This document shows positions 44,401 to 54,607 of a stretch of DNA of 64,000 nt, one piece after another. The position numbers and the translations under genes were made by a program. Source of the stretch: Pasteurella sp049941595 (GTDB lineage Bacteria; Pseudomonadota; Gammaproteobacteria; Enterobacterales; Pasteurellaceae). The notes beneath the pieces were generated by a model that did not search any database, was not told where the DNA came from, and saw nothing but the letters and a program-made list of their open reading frames with translations. The stretch's first letter is position 1; each line of letters starts with the position of its first letter. Location: NCBI GenBank assembly GCA_049941595.1, contig JBNFNA010000005.1, forward strand, positions 248,001-312,000, given 5' to 3'.

Positions 44401-45489
44401 TTATTTTAGTTTTTCTACCGCCCAATTTAAACCAGATTGATAATCATCAGGTAACTCTTTACGTAATTTTTGAAGTAGCGAAATTAACACTTGTGTATCG
44501 GGGTGAGTTAAATTGATATGTCCGACTTTACGCCCCGGACGAACCTCTTTGCCGTACCAGTGTAGCTGGCTGAATGGGGTATTCAACCATTGAACATTAT
44601 GCTCAGTGCCGATTAAATTCACCATTACACTCGGTGCAATCGGTTGTAGTTCTGGCGTTGGTAAGTCTAATAATGCACGTAAATGTAATTCAAATTGGCT
44701 AATAGAGCAGCCTAATTGCGTCCAGTGACCACTATTATGAACACGTGGTGCAAGTTCATTAATTAATAATTGATCACCCACAACAAAACATTCCATCGCC
44801 ATTACACCAACATAATCTAGCTTATGCATAATTTTGCCTAACATCGCTTCAGCTTGTAGTTGCTGTTGTGCTTGTTGAGGGAAATTGGTATCAACGACGC
44901 TATAATGTAAAATGCCGTTTTGCTGTAAATTGTGCGTGACTGGATAAAAACGTGTTTCACCATTTCTAAAACGTGCGCCTACGATAGACACTTCGTAATC
45001 GAATGGAATAAATTTTTCAGCGATAGTTTCGCCATATAAGTCTTGTGTAATGACTTGGGTATTGGTTTGATCCACAATCCATTGACCACGACCGTCATAA
45101 CCGCCCATACGGCGTTTTACAACTACTTTTTCGCCCACATCCGCAAAAACTTGTTGCCATTGATTTTCTTCTTTTAATAAGCACCAAGGTGAGGTTGGTA
45201 ATGCTAATTCATCAAGCAATGATTTTTGTGATAGACGATCAGCTAGGGTAGCAAATACGCTCTGATTCACAAAAAGTGAATGATTGCCTAACATTTCTGT
45301 TAAAGGTGTTTTTTCCCAACGTTCAATTTCTGCGGTAATAATACTGTCCTGTGGTAAATCAAAGACAGGTGCATCAAACGCAAGTGGCTGCACGTGAATA
45401 TCTAACGGCGCACCAGCATAACGCAACATACGGCCAAGTTGACCATTTCCGAGAACATAAACAGTAGGGTATAAAGCACTTTTTTGCAT
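44401..45489 (-). CDS. purK: 5-(Carboxyamino)imidazole ribonucleotide synthase
   Basis: ATP-grasp enzyme that makes N5-CAIR from AIR and bicarbonate in purine synthesis. 362 aa: VYVLGNGQLGRMLRYAGAPL at the start, KRRMGGYDGRGQWIV (ATP-grasp), ECFVVGDQLLINELAPRVHNSGHWT and a PGRKVGHINL C-end. Lies 63 bases after purE on the same strand, forming purEK as in E. coli. Expected to be repressed by PurR through the palindrome upstream of purE. Confidence 0.96.
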   Translation of the reverse strand: MQKSALYPTVYVLGNGQLGRMLRYAGAPLDIHVQPLAFDAPVFDLPQDSIITAEIERWEKTPLTEMLGNHSLFVNQSVFATLADRLSQKSLLDELALPTSPWCLLKEENQWQQVFADVGEKVVVKRRMGGYDGRGQWIVDQTNTQVITQDLYGETIAEKFIPFDYEVSIVGARFRNGETRFYPVTHNLQQNGILHYSVVDTNFPQQAQQQLQAEAMLGKIMHKLDYVGVMAMECFVVGDQLLINELAPRVHNSGHWTQLGCSISQFELHLRALLDLPTPELQPIAPSVMVNLIGTEHNVQWLNTPFSQLHWYGKEVRPGRKVGHINLTHPDTQVLISLLQKLRKELPDDYQSGLNWAVEKLK

Positions 45490-45552
45490 AAAATAAAAAC
45501 CAGTTGGAAAAATTAAAAATAGACAGGGCGAACAATCGTCCGCCCTAAAACA

Positions 45553-46065
45553 TTATTGAACTCGTGGATCTGGATTGTCCAACACCACATTAGTTTGATT
45601 TTCTCTAAATTGTTTTAAGCGCTGTAAAAGTGAGCTATCAAACGCTGCTAAAATTTGAGCGGCTAGCAAACCTGCATTTGCTGCACCAGCGGGGCCAATC
45701 GCTAATGTGCCCACAGGAATACCTTTTGGCATTTGTACGATCGAATAAAGACTATCCACACCACTTAACATTGAGCTTTTTACGGGTACACCCAACACTG
45801 GCACTAAGGTTTTTGCTGCAATCATTCCAGGTAAATGTGCTGCACCGCCTGCACCTGCAATAATCACTTTATAACCTTTTTCGACCGCACTTTCTGCAAA
45901 ACTAAAGAGTTTGTCTGGGGTACGGTGTGCCGAAACGATCTCAACGTGATAAGGCACTTGTAATTCATCAAGAATTTGAGTGGCTTCTTGCATTGTTGAC
46001 CAATCGCTTTTTGAACCCATCACAATGGCAATTTGAGGTTGTGTTGGAGAGGTGGTGTGTAACAT
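45553..46065 (-). CDS. purE: N5-carboxyaminoimidazole ribonucleotide mutase
   Basis: Moves the carboxyl group of N5-CAIR to make CAIR; octamer. 170 aa with IAIVMGSKSDWSTM at the start, SAHRTPDKL with the catalytic His, and AGAGGAAHLPGMIAAKT. The start at 46065 follows AAGGA with A-rich spacing and fits the family length; an upstream ATG at 46086 lacks support. First gene of purEK. Confidence 0.95.
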   Translation of the reverse strand: MLHTTSPTQPQIAIVMGSKSDWSTMQEATQILDELQVPYHVEIVSAHRTPDKLFSFAESAVEKGYKVIIAGAGGAAHLPGMIAAKTLVPVLGVPVKSSMLSGVDSLYSIVQMPKGIPVGTLAIGPAGAANAGLLAAQILAAFDSSLLQRLKQFRENQTNVVLDNPDPRVQ

Positions 46066-46124
46066 TTTTTTCCTTATTAAATCCAAAAATAAAAACGTGC
46101 GTAGAATAGCACACTATAAGCAAT

Positions 46125-46140
46125 AAGCAAACGTTTGCTT
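46125..46140. promoter_or_regulatory. PurR operator
   Basis: Perfect 16-base palindrome AAGCAAACGTTTGCTT, a close match to the PurR consensus ACGCAAACGTTTTCGT. It lies 60 bases upstream of purE and 105 bases upstream of divergent pepN, so it should control purEK; an effect on pepN is possible. Confidence 0.82.
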
Positions 46141-46244
46141 GGCGTTTGATTAAGGTTTGACAAGATAAAATCTGATTGCAACTTGGGGTATAAAGTCATA
46201 TCCTAATCAAGTTTTTCAGTTCGAAAAAAGAAATAGGTTTTTTT

Positions 46245-48854
46245 ATGCAAGCTAAAGCAAAATATAGAAAAGATTATAAAGCGCCTGATTTCACTGTCAG
46301 CAATATTTTCCTTGATTTTCAACTCAATCCTAAGAAAACAATCGTTACCGCAACTAGCCAGTATGAACGTTTAAATCCAGAAGCAAAAACATTACGTTTA
46401 GACGGGCACAGTTTCCAGTTTTCGACCATTAAATTAAATGGCAAAGATTTCAAACAATTTAATCAAGATAGCGAAAGTTTAACTTTAGATTTAAGCCAAT
46501 TAAAAGACAATCAGTTTGAATTAGAGATTGTGACAATCCTGAAACCTGAAAAAAATACGTCATTACAAGGCTTATATCAATCAGGTGAGGGCATTTGTAC
46601 TCAGTGTGAGGCTGAAGGTTTCCGTCAAATCACGTATATGCTCGACCGTCCAGATGTACTCGCGCGCTACACCACCAAAATTACGGCGGAAAAAAGCAAA
46701 TATCCTTATTTATTATCAAATGGTAACCGTATTGCGAGCGGGGATTTGCCAGATGGTCGCCATTGGGTTGAATGGAATGACCCATTCCCGAAACCAAGCT
46801 ATTTATTTGCTTTAGTGGCAGGGGATTTTGATCTATTAAAAGATACCTTTATCACGAAAAGTGGACGTGAAGTCGAACTCGAGCTTTATGTTGACCGTGG
46901 CAATTTAGATCGTGCGGATTGGGCAATGCAAAGTTTAAAACGCTCAATGAAATGGGACGAAGACCGCTTTGGTTTAGAATACGATTTGGATATTTATATG
47001 ATCGTGGCGGTAGACTTCTTTAATATGGGCGCAATGGAAAACAAAGGGTTAAATATTTTTAACTCAAAATTCGTGCTCGCCAACCCACAAACTGCCACTG
47101 ATGAAGATTATTTAGCGGTTGAAAGCGTGATTGCACACGAATATTTCCACAACTGGACAGGTAACCGTATCACTTGTCGTGACTGGTTCCAGCTAAGTTT
47201 AAAAGAAGGTTTAACAGTTTTCCGTGATCAAGAGTTCACCTCTGATTTATGGTCACGTTCAGGCAAACGTATCGAAGATGTTCGTTTATTGCGTACAGCA
47301 CAATTTGCCGAAGATGCAAGCCCAATGTCACATCCAATTCGTCCAGAAAAAGTCATTGAAATGAATAACTTCTATACGATGACAGTCTATGAAAAAGGGG
47401 CGGAAGTGATTCGTATGATGCATACGTTACTAGGTGAAGAAGGTTTCCAAAAAGGTATGCGTCTGTATGTGGAAGAACAAGACGGCAAAGCAGCAACCTG
47501 TGAAAACTTTGTTTCTGCAATGGAGCGTGCATCAGGCATTGATTTAAAGCAATTCCGTCATTGGTATAGTCAATCTGGCACGCCAGAATTAACGATTTCT
47601 GATAGCTATGACGAGCAAAGTGCGGTCTATTCTTTACAGGTTTCACAAATGACACCGCCAACTGCAGATCAAATGGAAAAAGTGAACTTACATATTCCAT
47701 TAAAAATTGCTTTATATGACAAATCTGGTACACCATTTGCGTTAGAAAATGAGGGCCAAGCGGTTAATCCGGTTTTAGATGTGAAACAAGCAGAGCAAAC
47801 TTTCACTTTTACTAACATTAAGAGTAAGCCTGTGCCTGCATTGCTTTGTGATTTTTCTGCGCCAGTGAAATTAAATTATGAATACAGCACCGCACAATTA
47901 GTGACATTGCTGCGCCACGCAGAAAATCACTTTGTTCGTTGGGACGTTGCACAAATGTTGTATGCGATGGAGTTACGTCGTAACTTGACTCGTCACCAAC
48001 AGGGTAAAACACTTGAGTTTTCCGCTGAAATCTTAGCAGAGTTGTATCAAGTGTTAGATAATTATCAACAAGACCCAGAACTCACTACACTCATTCTCAC
48101 ATTGCCGAAAGTCACTGAATTTGCAGAACTATTCAAAACTATCGACCCAGAAGGCATTACATTAGTGCGTGATTTTATGGTGCGTACCATTGCTGAAAGC
48201 CTAAAACAAACACTATTGAAAGTGTATAACGATATTCGTTTAGACGAATATCGTGTAACAGCTGAAGATATTGCATTGCGTGGTTTGCGTAATCTGTGTG
48301 TGAGCTACTTAGCTTATACCACTGTTGGCAACAATGTTGTGAACAAACATTATAGTTATGCCAACAATATGACGGACACGCTTGCGGCATTAAGTGCAGC
48401 GACTAAAGCACAATTGCCTTGTCGTGACAGCTTATTAGCAGACTTTGAAAATAAATGGCAGCACGATGGTTTAGTAATGGATAAATGGTTTGCGTTACAG
48501 GCGACACGCCCAGATGAAGATGTGTTGTCAAATGTAATGAAGTTAATGGATCACCCAAGTTTCAACTTCAACAACCCGAACCGTTTACGTGCATTAGTCT
48601 GCAGTTTCGCCAATCAAAACCTCAAAGCGTTCCACGCGATTGATGGCTCGGGTTATCGTTTCTTGACGGATATCCTTATTCGTTTAAATGAAAGCAATCC
48701 ACAGGTTGCTTCTCGTTTAATTGAACCATTAATTCGTTTCTCCCGTTATGATGGTCAACGTCAAACGTTGATGAAACGTGGTTTAGAGCGTATAAGCGAA
48801 CTAGAAAATGTTTCTCGTGATTTATATGAGAAAATTGAAAAAGCCTTGCAATAA
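46245..48854 (+). CDS. pepN: Aminopeptidase N
   Basis: M1-family zinc aminopeptidase that recycles cytosolic peptides. 869 aa: N-terminal beta domain, exopeptidase motif GAMEN (MGAMENKGLN), zinc motif HEYFH starting at residue 298 and the downstream Glu in NRITCRDWFQLSLKEGLTVF. C-terminal helical domain from about residue 540. All catalytic residues are present. Close to purE but divergent. Ends at a paired uptake-signal terminator. Confidence 0.97.
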   Translation: MQAKAKYRKDYKAPDFTVSNIFLDFQLNPKKTIVTATSQYERLNPEAKTLRLDGHSFQFSTIKLNGKDFKQFNQDSESLTLDLSQLKDNQFELEIVTILKPEKNTSLQGLYQSGEGICTQCEAEGFRQITYMLDRPDVLARYTTKITAEKSKYPYLLSNGNRIASGDLPDGRHWVEWNDPFPKPSYLFALVAGDFDLLKDTFITKSGREVELELYVDRGNLDRADWAMQSLKRSMKWDEDRFGLEYDLDIYMIVAVDFFNMGAMENKGLNIFNSKFVLANPQTATDEDYLAVESVIAHEYFHNWTGNRITCRDWFQLSLKEGLTVFRDQEFTSDLWSRSGKRIEDVRLLRTAQFAEDASPMSHPIRPEKVIEMNNFYTMTVYEKGAEVIRMMHTLLGEEGFQKGMRLYVEEQDGKAATCENFVSAMERASGIDLKQFRHWYSQSGTPELTISDSYDEQSAVYSLQVSQMTPPTADQMEKVNLHIPLKIALYDKSGTPFALENEGQAVNPVLDVKQAEQTFTFTNIKSKPVPALLCDFSAPVKLNYEYSTAQLVTLLRHAENHFVRWDVAQMLYAMELRRNLTRHQQGKTLEFSAEILAELYQVLDNYQQDPELTTLILTLPKVTEFAELFKTIDPEGITLVRDFMVRTIAESLKQTLLKVYNDIRLDEYRVTAEDIALRGLRNLCVSYLAYTTVGNNVVNKHYSYANNMTDTLAALSAATKAQLPCRDSLLADFENKWQHDGLVMDKWFALQATRPDEDVLSNVMKLMDHPSFNFNNPNRLRALVCSFANQNLKAFHAIDGSGYRFLTDILIRLNESNPQVASRLIEPLIRFSRYDGQRQTLMKRGLERISELENVSRDLYEKIEKALQ

Positions 48855-48865
48855 TTCATAGCCAT

Positions 48866-48906
48866 AAAAGTGCGGTTAAAAAAGTAAACATTTTGACCGC
48901 ACTTTT
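48866..48906 (+). terminator. Inverted uptake-signal terminator after pepN
   Basis: AAAAGTGCGGT (48866-48876) pairs with ACCGCACTTTT (48896-48906) around a 19-base A-rich loop, followed by a T run. Confidence 0.85.
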
Positions 48907-49026
48907 TTATTAGCGGTTTCAACTTAATTCACTCAAAATAATAGAATTTTTTCATTACTTTTTATCCCGAAAAGCGTATAATTCCGCGCGTATTCACAGT
49001 TAAACTATCCAGAGAGATAAACGAGT

Positions 49027-50046
49027 ATGTATTCATTAGTCCGTAAGGCACTTTTTTCCCTTGATGCTGAAAAAGCACACGATCTTACTATTCAAACGTT
49101 AAAAGTGATTGGTAAATCACCTTTAAATCCTATTTTAAAAACGATGTTAGCCTGTCCAGCAGGTTCTCCCAAAAATGTAATGGGGCTGCAATTTAAAAAC
49201 CCTATTGGCTTAGCTGCAGGTGCGGATAAAAATGGGGAAGCGATTGACGGTTTTGGTGCAATGGGCTTTGGGTTTATTGAGGTTGGTACAGTGACTCCAT
49301 TGGCGCAAGACGGTAACCCGAAACCACGCCAATTCCGTTTACCTGAAGCAGAAGGCATTATTAATCGCAACGGTTTCAATAATTACGGCATTGATTATTT
49401 GATTGAAAATGTCAAACAAGCGAAATACGACGGGATTTTAGGCATCAATATTGGTAAAAATACCTTTACTAGTGTAGAAAACGGCAAAGCGGATTACATT
49501 TTCTGTTTAAATAAAGCCTATAACTACGCCGATTACATCACAATCAACATTTCTTCTCCAAACTCACCGGGCTTGCGTCAATTACAATATGGTGATGCAT
49601 TAGACGATTTATTACAAGGCGTGAAAGAAAGACAGCAAATTTTAACCCAGCAATATAATAAATATGTGCCAATTGCGGTGAAAATTGCGCCAGATTTAAC
49701 TGAGGCTGAATTGGTGCAAATTGCTGATACGCTACAACGTCACAAAATGGATGGTGTGATTGCAACCAATACAACGATTTCACGTGATACGGTGAACGGT
49801 CTTAAAAATGCAGAACAACAAGGCGGGTTAAGTGGTAAGCCGTTACAACATAAAAGCACGGAAATTATCGCTCGTTTACATCAAGAGTTGAAAGACAACG
49901 TTCCAATTATTGGCAGTGGCGGAATTGACAGCGTGCAAAATGCCAAAGAAAAAATCAATGCGGGCGCAGAATTATTACAGCTTTATTCAGGTTTGATTTA
50001 TCACGGTCCAAACTTAATCAAACAATTAGTTGAAGCCATCAAATAA
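49027..50046 (+). CDS. pyrD: Dihydroorotate dehydrogenase (quinone)
   Basis: Class 2 membrane-associated flavoenzyme of pyrimidine synthesis that feeds electrons to the quinone pool. 339 aa. N-terminal helices (residues about 1-40, ALFSLDAEKAHDLTIQTLK) are the quinone-binding segment. FMN barrel: NPIGLAAGADKNGEAIDGF, INRNGFNNYGIDYL, the catalytic Ser in TINISSPNSPGLRQLQ and IIGSGGIDSVQNAKEKI. Monocistronic. Confidence 0.96.
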   Translation: MYSLVRKALFSLDAEKAHDLTIQTLKVIGKSPLNPILKTMLACPAGSPKNVMGLQFKNPIGLAAGADKNGEAIDGFGAMGFGFIEVGTVTPLAQDGNPKPRQFRLPEAEGIINRNGFNNYGIDYLIENVKQAKYDGILGINIGKNTFTSVENGKADYIFCLNKAYNYADYITINISSPNSPGLRQLQYGDALDDLLQGVKERQQILTQQYNKYVPIAVKIAPDLTEAELVQIADTLQRHKMDGVIATNTTISRDTVNGLKNAEQQGGLSGKPLQHKSTEIIARLHQELKDNVPIIGSGGIDSVQNAKEKINAGAELLQLYSGLIYHGPNLIKQLVEAIK

Positions 50047-50064
50047 TTCGCCACAGTTATTCAT

Positions 50065-50101
50065 AAAGTGCGGAAAATTTCTCAAAAAATAACCGCACTT
50101 T
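50065..50101 (+). terminator. Inverted uptake-signal terminator after pyrD
   Basis: AAAGTGCGG (50065-50073) pairs with CCGCACTTT (50093-50101), 19-base loop, followed by TTTATTTAGG. It lies between two genes on the same strand. Confidence 0.75.
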
Positions 50102-50118
50102 TTATTTAGGAACAAAAA

Positions 50119-50958
50119 ATGACAACAATTTATGACTTGCATTGCCACAGTACAGCCTCTGATGGTGTTTTATCGCCCACAGAAGTGGTGAGCAGAGCAG
50201 TTGAAAAAGGCGTGAATGTTCTGGCGCTTACCGATCACGATACAGTTTCAGGCATTGCTGAAGCAAAACAAGCTGCTAATCAACAAGGCATTCAATTAAT
50301 CACTGGCGTAGAGATTTCAACAAATTGGGAAAACCGTGCAATTCATATCGTTGGTTTAGGTTTTGATGAAAATTGTGAAAAAATGACCGCACTTTTGCAT
50401 CAACAAGCGGAATTACGCCATCAGCGAGCTGTTGAAATCGGTGAAAAGCTAGCAAAAGTCGGTGTACTGAATGCCTTTGACGAAGCGAAAAAACTCGCCA
50501 CGGGTGAAGTGACACGTGCCCATTATGCACGTTTATTAGTACAAATTGGAAAAGTGGCCAATGAAAGTCAGGCATTTAAGAAATATCTATCGCAAGGTAA
50601 ATCGTGCTATGTGAAGGCGCAATGGAGTGATATTCCAACAGCAATTGAGACCATTCATCAAGCAGGTGGATTAGCGGTATTAGCGCATCCATTACGCTAT
50701 ACAATGACAGCAAAATGGGTGAAAAAACTGATCGCAGATTTTAAACAATGGGGCGGTGATGGCATTGAAGTATCTGGCTGTGGTCAAACGAAAGATCAAC
50801 GATTGTTATTAGCCAAATGGGCAAAGGAAAATGAATTATTAAGCTCTATGGGTTCAGATTTTCATTTTCCTTGCGGTTGGATAGAGTTAGGTAAATCCTT
50901 ACATTTACCTGATGGGTGTGAGCCTATTTGGGAGAAATTAACGGCTTACCAGTCTTAA
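50119..50958 (+). CDS. PHP-domain nuclease, RNase AM (YciV/TrpH-like)
   Basis: PHP-domain metal phosphoesterase, 279 aa. E. coli YciV (RNase AM) trims 5' ends of ribosomal RNA precursors. Metal ligands at the expected places: DLHCHSTASDG at the start, LTDHDTVSG, TGVEISTNW, LAVLAHPLRY and MGSDFHFPCGW near the end. Its stop codon overlaps that of the convergent LysR gene in the same TTAA. Start supported by AGGAACAAAAA ahead of the ATG. Confidence 0.9.
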   Translation: MTTIYDLHCHSTASDGVLSPTEVVSRAVEKGVNVLALTDHDTVSGIAEAKQAANQQGIQLITGVEISTNWENRAIHIVGLGFDENCEKMTALLHQQAELRHQRAVEIGEKLAKVGVLNAFDEAKKLATGEVTRAHYARLLVQIGKVANESQAFKKYLSQGKSCYVKAQWSDIPTAIETIHQAGGLAVLAHPLRYTMTAKWVKKLIADFKQWGGDGIEVSGCGQTKDQRLLLAKWAKENELLSSMGSDFHFPCGWIELGKSLHLPDGCEPIWEKLTAYQS

Positions 50959-51848
50959 CAAAATTGGCGAAGTTTTAAATCTTGTAAAAATTCAATAAAA
51001 GCCTTAGTTTTGGCGGGCAAATGGCGTCGATGTGGATAAACCACATTAATATCAAGTGGTTGCTGTTTATAATCCACCAAAATTTCTACCAGTTCGCCAT
51101 TTTTTAAGGCTTCTTGAATGAAAAAACTTGGTGTATTAATAATCCCTAAGCCAGTTTTCGCCATTTCCATTAAGGTCACACCATTATTACAAACCATTCT
51201 TGATTGCATTTTGACACGGCAAAGTTGTTCTTTTTGCTGAAATTCCCAATAAATTTGGTTGCCTCGTGCTTTATACAGTAAACAATGATGTTTGTGTAAT
51301 TCTTCTGGTGTTTGTGGTGTACCATTTTTCGCTAAATACTCAGGGGAGGCGACAATGTGCATTGACGCTGTGGCTATTTTCTTGGCTACTAACGAGCTGT
51401 CTTGTAAATGACCAATTCGCAAAGCCAGATCATAGCCTTCAGAAATTAAATCCATCATTCGATCATTAAAAGAAATGTCTATATGCAAATTGGGATGAGC
51501 TTTAATAAAAGAAGCAAGATTTGGCGTAATAAAAAGTAAACCAAAATCACGAGGCACAGAAATGGTTAAATTGCCTTGTAATGCAGTGGCTAATGAGCTA
51601 ATACTTGATTCTGCATCTTCTAGCTCAACTAAAATTGGCTGGCAACGTTGATAATAAACAAGCCCGGCCTCGGTAGGTGAGATTTTTCGTGTGGTGCGTT
51701 GCAATAATCTGGTCTTGAGTTGCTCTTCAAGTTGGGCAACTAATTTACTTGCCATCGCCACAGAGATATTTTGCTGTGCAGCAGCCTGTGTAAAACTTTG
51801 TGTTTCGATGACTTTGCAAAAGACAGAGATTGCATTGAGTTTGTCCAT
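50955..51848 (-). CDS. LysR-family transcriptional regulator (HI1364-like)
   Basis: LysR-type regulator of unknown target, 297 aa. N-terminal winged helix-turn-helix (AISVFCKVIETQSFTQAAAQQ, MASKLVAQLEEQLKTRLL, TRKISPTEAGLVYYQRC), then a periplasmic-binding-protein-like effector domain (GNLTISVPRDFGLLFITP, DLALRIGHLQDSSLVAKK). It is divergent from topA with a 97-base gap, the same arrangement as HI1364-topA in H. influenzae. LysR proteins often regulate divergent neighbours, but topA control is not established. Confidence 0.88.
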   Translation of the reverse strand: MDKLNAISVFCKVIETQSFTQAAAQQNISVAMASKLVAQLEEQLKTRLLQRTTRKISPTEAGLVYYQRCQPILVELEDAESSISSLATALQGNLTISVPRDFGLLFITPNLASFIKAHPNLHIDISFNDRMMDLISEGYDLALRIGHLQDSSLVAKKIATASMHIVASPEYLAKNGTPQTPEELHKHHCLLYKARGNQIYWEFQQKEQLCRVKMQSRMVCNNGVTLMEMAKTGLGIINTPSFFIQEALKNGELVEILVDYKQQPLDINVVYPHRRHLPAKTKAFIEFLQDLKLRQFC

Positions 51849-51945
51849 TTATGTGCCTTTTTTAAAAAAAGAGTTGACCTGCAAGCAGATAGTTAGCAAT
51901 ATAGCGACTATTTTATATAAGTTTGAGTAAATTGGGTAATAAATA

Positions 51946-54552
51946 ATGAGTAAATCCCTGGTTATTGTGGAATCGCCAGCTAAAGCGAAAACCATTAATA
52001 AATATTTAGGTAGCGATTATATTGTAAAATCTAGCGTTGGCCATATTCGTGACTTGCCAACGGTAGGTTCAAGCACTGGTGAGAAAGCAAAACCGGTTTC
52101 AACAAAAGGATTGAGTGCAGAAGAAAAATTAGCGATCAAACAAGAGAAAGATCGCAATGCATTGGTGAAACGTATGGGGATCGACCCTTATCACCAATGG
52201 AAAGCCAATTATCAAATTCTACCAGGCAAAGAAAAAGTCGTTTCTGAACTCAAATCACTCGCAAAGAAAGCTGATCATATTTACCTCGCAACCGATTTGG
52301 ATAGAGAAGGAGAAGCAATTGCGTGGCATTTACGTGAAGTCATTGGTGGCGATGATTCACGTTTCAGCCGCGTAGTATTTAATGAGATTACAAAAAATGC
52401 AATTAAACAAGCATTTGATAAGCCTGAACACTTGAATTTAGACCGTGTCAATGCACAGCAAACACGCCGTTTCCTAGACCGTGTAGTGGGCTTTATGGTG
52501 TCCCCATTATTGTGGAAAAAAGTGGCACGTGGCTTATCTGCGGGTCGAGTGCAATCTGTTGCGGTTAAATTGCTCGTAGAACGTGAGCGCGAAATTAAAG
52601 CCTTCCAGCCGGAAGAATATTGGGAAGTCGATGTTCTTACTCAAACTCAAACAAAAGACGAGCTTCGTTTAGAAGTAACCCAATTTAAAGGTAAAAAATT
52701 CGCTCCAAAAAATAAGAAAGAAGCTCAAAGTGCGGTCAATTTTTTACAAAAATCGGATTATATCGTTTCAGAATTAGAAACCAAGCCAACTAGCTCTAAA
52801 CCAAGAGCACCATTTATTACCTCGACTTTACAACAAACGGCAAGTACGCGTTTAGGCTTTGGTGTGAAAAAGACAATGATGTTAGCGCAACGTTTATATG
52901 AAGCGGGTTACATCACTTATATGCGTACTGACTCAACCAATTTAAGCCAAGATGCATTAAATATGGTGCGTGGTTATATTGAGTCGCATTATGGCAACCA
53001 ATATTTACCAGTAAAACCTAATTTCTACTCAAGTAAAGATAATGCCCAAGAAGCGCACGAAGCGATTCGTCCTTCTGATGTAAATACAGTGGCAGAAAGC
53101 TTGGCCGGTATGGAAAAAGATGCAATTCGCTTGTATGACTTAATTTGGCGCCAATTTGTGGCTTGTCAAATGCCTGCGGCACAATATGACAGCACAACCT
53201 TGACTGTCAAAGCAGACGATTATGAGTTAAAAGCGAAAGGGCGTATCTTACGTTTTGACGGTTGGACAAAAGTGTTGCCAGCAATGAGCAAAAGTGCTGA
53301 AGACCAAGTCTTACCAAATGTCTCTGTAAACGATAAACTCAACTTAAAAGAAGTGTTGCCAGAACAACACTTTACCAAACCGCCTGCACGTTTCAGTGAA
53401 GCCGCGTTAGTTAAAGAATTGGAAAAGCGTGGTATTGGTCGTCCATCTACTTATGCAGCGATTATTTCAACCATTCAAGAGCGTGGTTATGTGCGTGTAG
53501 AAAACCGCCGTTTTTATGCTGAAAAAATGGGGGAGATTGTTACTGATCGCTTAAACCAATCATTCGCAGATTTAATGAGTTATGATTTTACTGCGAATAT
53601 GGAAGACATCTTAGACCAAATTGCAAATGGTCAGAAAAACTGGAAAACCGAATTAAATCAATTCTTTAAAGATTTCTCTGAAAAACTCACTCAAGCAGAA
53701 TTAGATGAGCTTGAAGGTGGAATGAAACCAAATAGCCTAGTTCCAACTGATATGGATTGCCCAACTTGTGGTCGCAAAATGGCCATTCGCACTGCAAGCA
53801 CTGGCGTATTTTTAGGTTGTTCAGGTTATGCATTACCCCCAAAAGAACGTTGTAAAACGACCGTTAATCTGATTCCTGAAGTTGAACTATTAAACGTATT
53901 AGATGAATCTTCAGAAACGAAAGCCTTAATGGAGCGTAAACGTTGTCCAAAATGTAGCACTGCAATGGACAGCTATATCATTGATCCACAACGCAAAATC
54001 CATATTTGTGGTAATAATCCAAATTGTGATGGTTATGTATTAGAGCAGGGAAGTTTCAAAATCAAAGGTTATGACGGCCCAATCGTAGAATGTGATAAAT
54101 GCGGCGCAGATATGCATTTAAAACTTGGTCGTTTTGGCAAATATATGGGCTGCACAAGCTGCGACAATACCCGTAAGATTCTAAAAAATGGGGAAGTTGC
54201 GCCACCAAAAGAAGAACCTACTCATTTCCCTGAATTAAAATGTGAAAAATCAGATGCTTATTTTGTGTTACGTGATGGGGCAAGCGGTGTGTTTATGTCA
54301 GCACATAACTTCCCGAAATCTCGTGAAACACGCGCGCCTAAAGTGGCAGAATTAGCATTATATCGTGATCGTTTACCTGAAAAATTACGTTATTTAGCTG
54401 ATGCACCACAGCAAGACCCAGAAGGCAATGAAGCGATTGTACGTTTTAGTCGTAAAGAAAAGCGCCAATATGTAACATCTGAAAAGAATGGTAAAGCGAC
54501 TAAATGGATTGTCGATTACCTTGATAATCAATGGGTTGAAAGAAAGAAATAA
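51946..54552 (+). CDS. topA: DNA topoisomerase I
   Basis: Type IA topoisomerase that relaxes negative supercoils. 868 aa. Toprim domain SLVIVESPAKAKTINKYLG with the DxDxE-type TDLDREGEAIAWHL metal site, the active-site Tyr at residue 325 in GYITYMRTDSTN, and GRPSTYAAIISTI. The C-terminal third has three or more zinc-ribbon repeats (CPTCGRKM with CSG...C, CPKCSTAM with CGNNPNC, CDKCGADM with CTSC). Unbroken. Terminated by a hairpin. Confidence 0.97.
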   Translation: MSKSLVIVESPAKAKTINKYLGSDYIVKSSVGHIRDLPTVGSSTGEKAKPVSTKGLSAEEKLAIKQEKDRNALVKRMGIDPYHQWKANYQILPGKEKVVSELKSLAKKADHIYLATDLDREGEAIAWHLREVIGGDDSRFSRVVFNEITKNAIKQAFDKPEHLNLDRVNAQQTRRFLDRVVGFMVSPLLWKKVARGLSAGRVQSVAVKLLVEREREIKAFQPEEYWEVDVLTQTQTKDELRLEVTQFKGKKFAPKNKKEAQSAVNFLQKSDYIVSELETKPTSSKPRAPFITSTLQQTASTRLGFGVKKTMMLAQRLYEAGYITYMRTDSTNLSQDALNMVRGYIESHYGNQYLPVKPNFYSSKDNAQEAHEAIRPSDVNTVAESLAGMEKDAIRLYDLIWRQFVACQMPAAQYDSTTLTVKADDYELKAKGRILRFDGWTKVLPAMSKSAEDQVLPNVSVNDKLNLKEVLPEQHFTKPPARFSEAALVKELEKRGIGRPSTYAAIISTIQERGYVRVENRRFYAEKMGEIVTDRLNQSFADLMSYDFTANMEDILDQIANGQKNWKTELNQFFKDFSEKLTQAELDELEGGMKPNSLVPTDMDCPTCGRKMAIRTASTGVFLGCSGYALPPKERCKTTVNLIPEVELLNVLDESSETKALMERKRCPKCSTAMDSYIIDPQRKIHICGNNPNCDGYVLEQGSFKIKGYDGPIVECDKCGADMHLKLGRFGKYMGCTSCDNTRKILKNGEVAPPKEEPTHFPELKCEKSDAYFVLRDGASGVFMSAHNFPKSRETRAPKVAELALYRDRLPEKLRYLADAPQQDPEGNEAIVRFSRKEKRQYVTSEKNGKATKWIVDYLDNQWVERKK

Positions 54553-54564
54553 TTTTCACCAATA

Positions 54565-54592
54565 AAAAGGCTAGATAGTTTTCTAGCCTTTT
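54565..54592. terminator. Terminator after topA
   Basis: Perfect 11-bp stem AAAAGGCTAGA (54565-54575) with its complement (54582-54592), 6-base loop, T-rich tail; between convergent genes. Confidence 0.9.
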
Positions 54593-54607
54593 CTTTTTGA
54601 ATTCATT

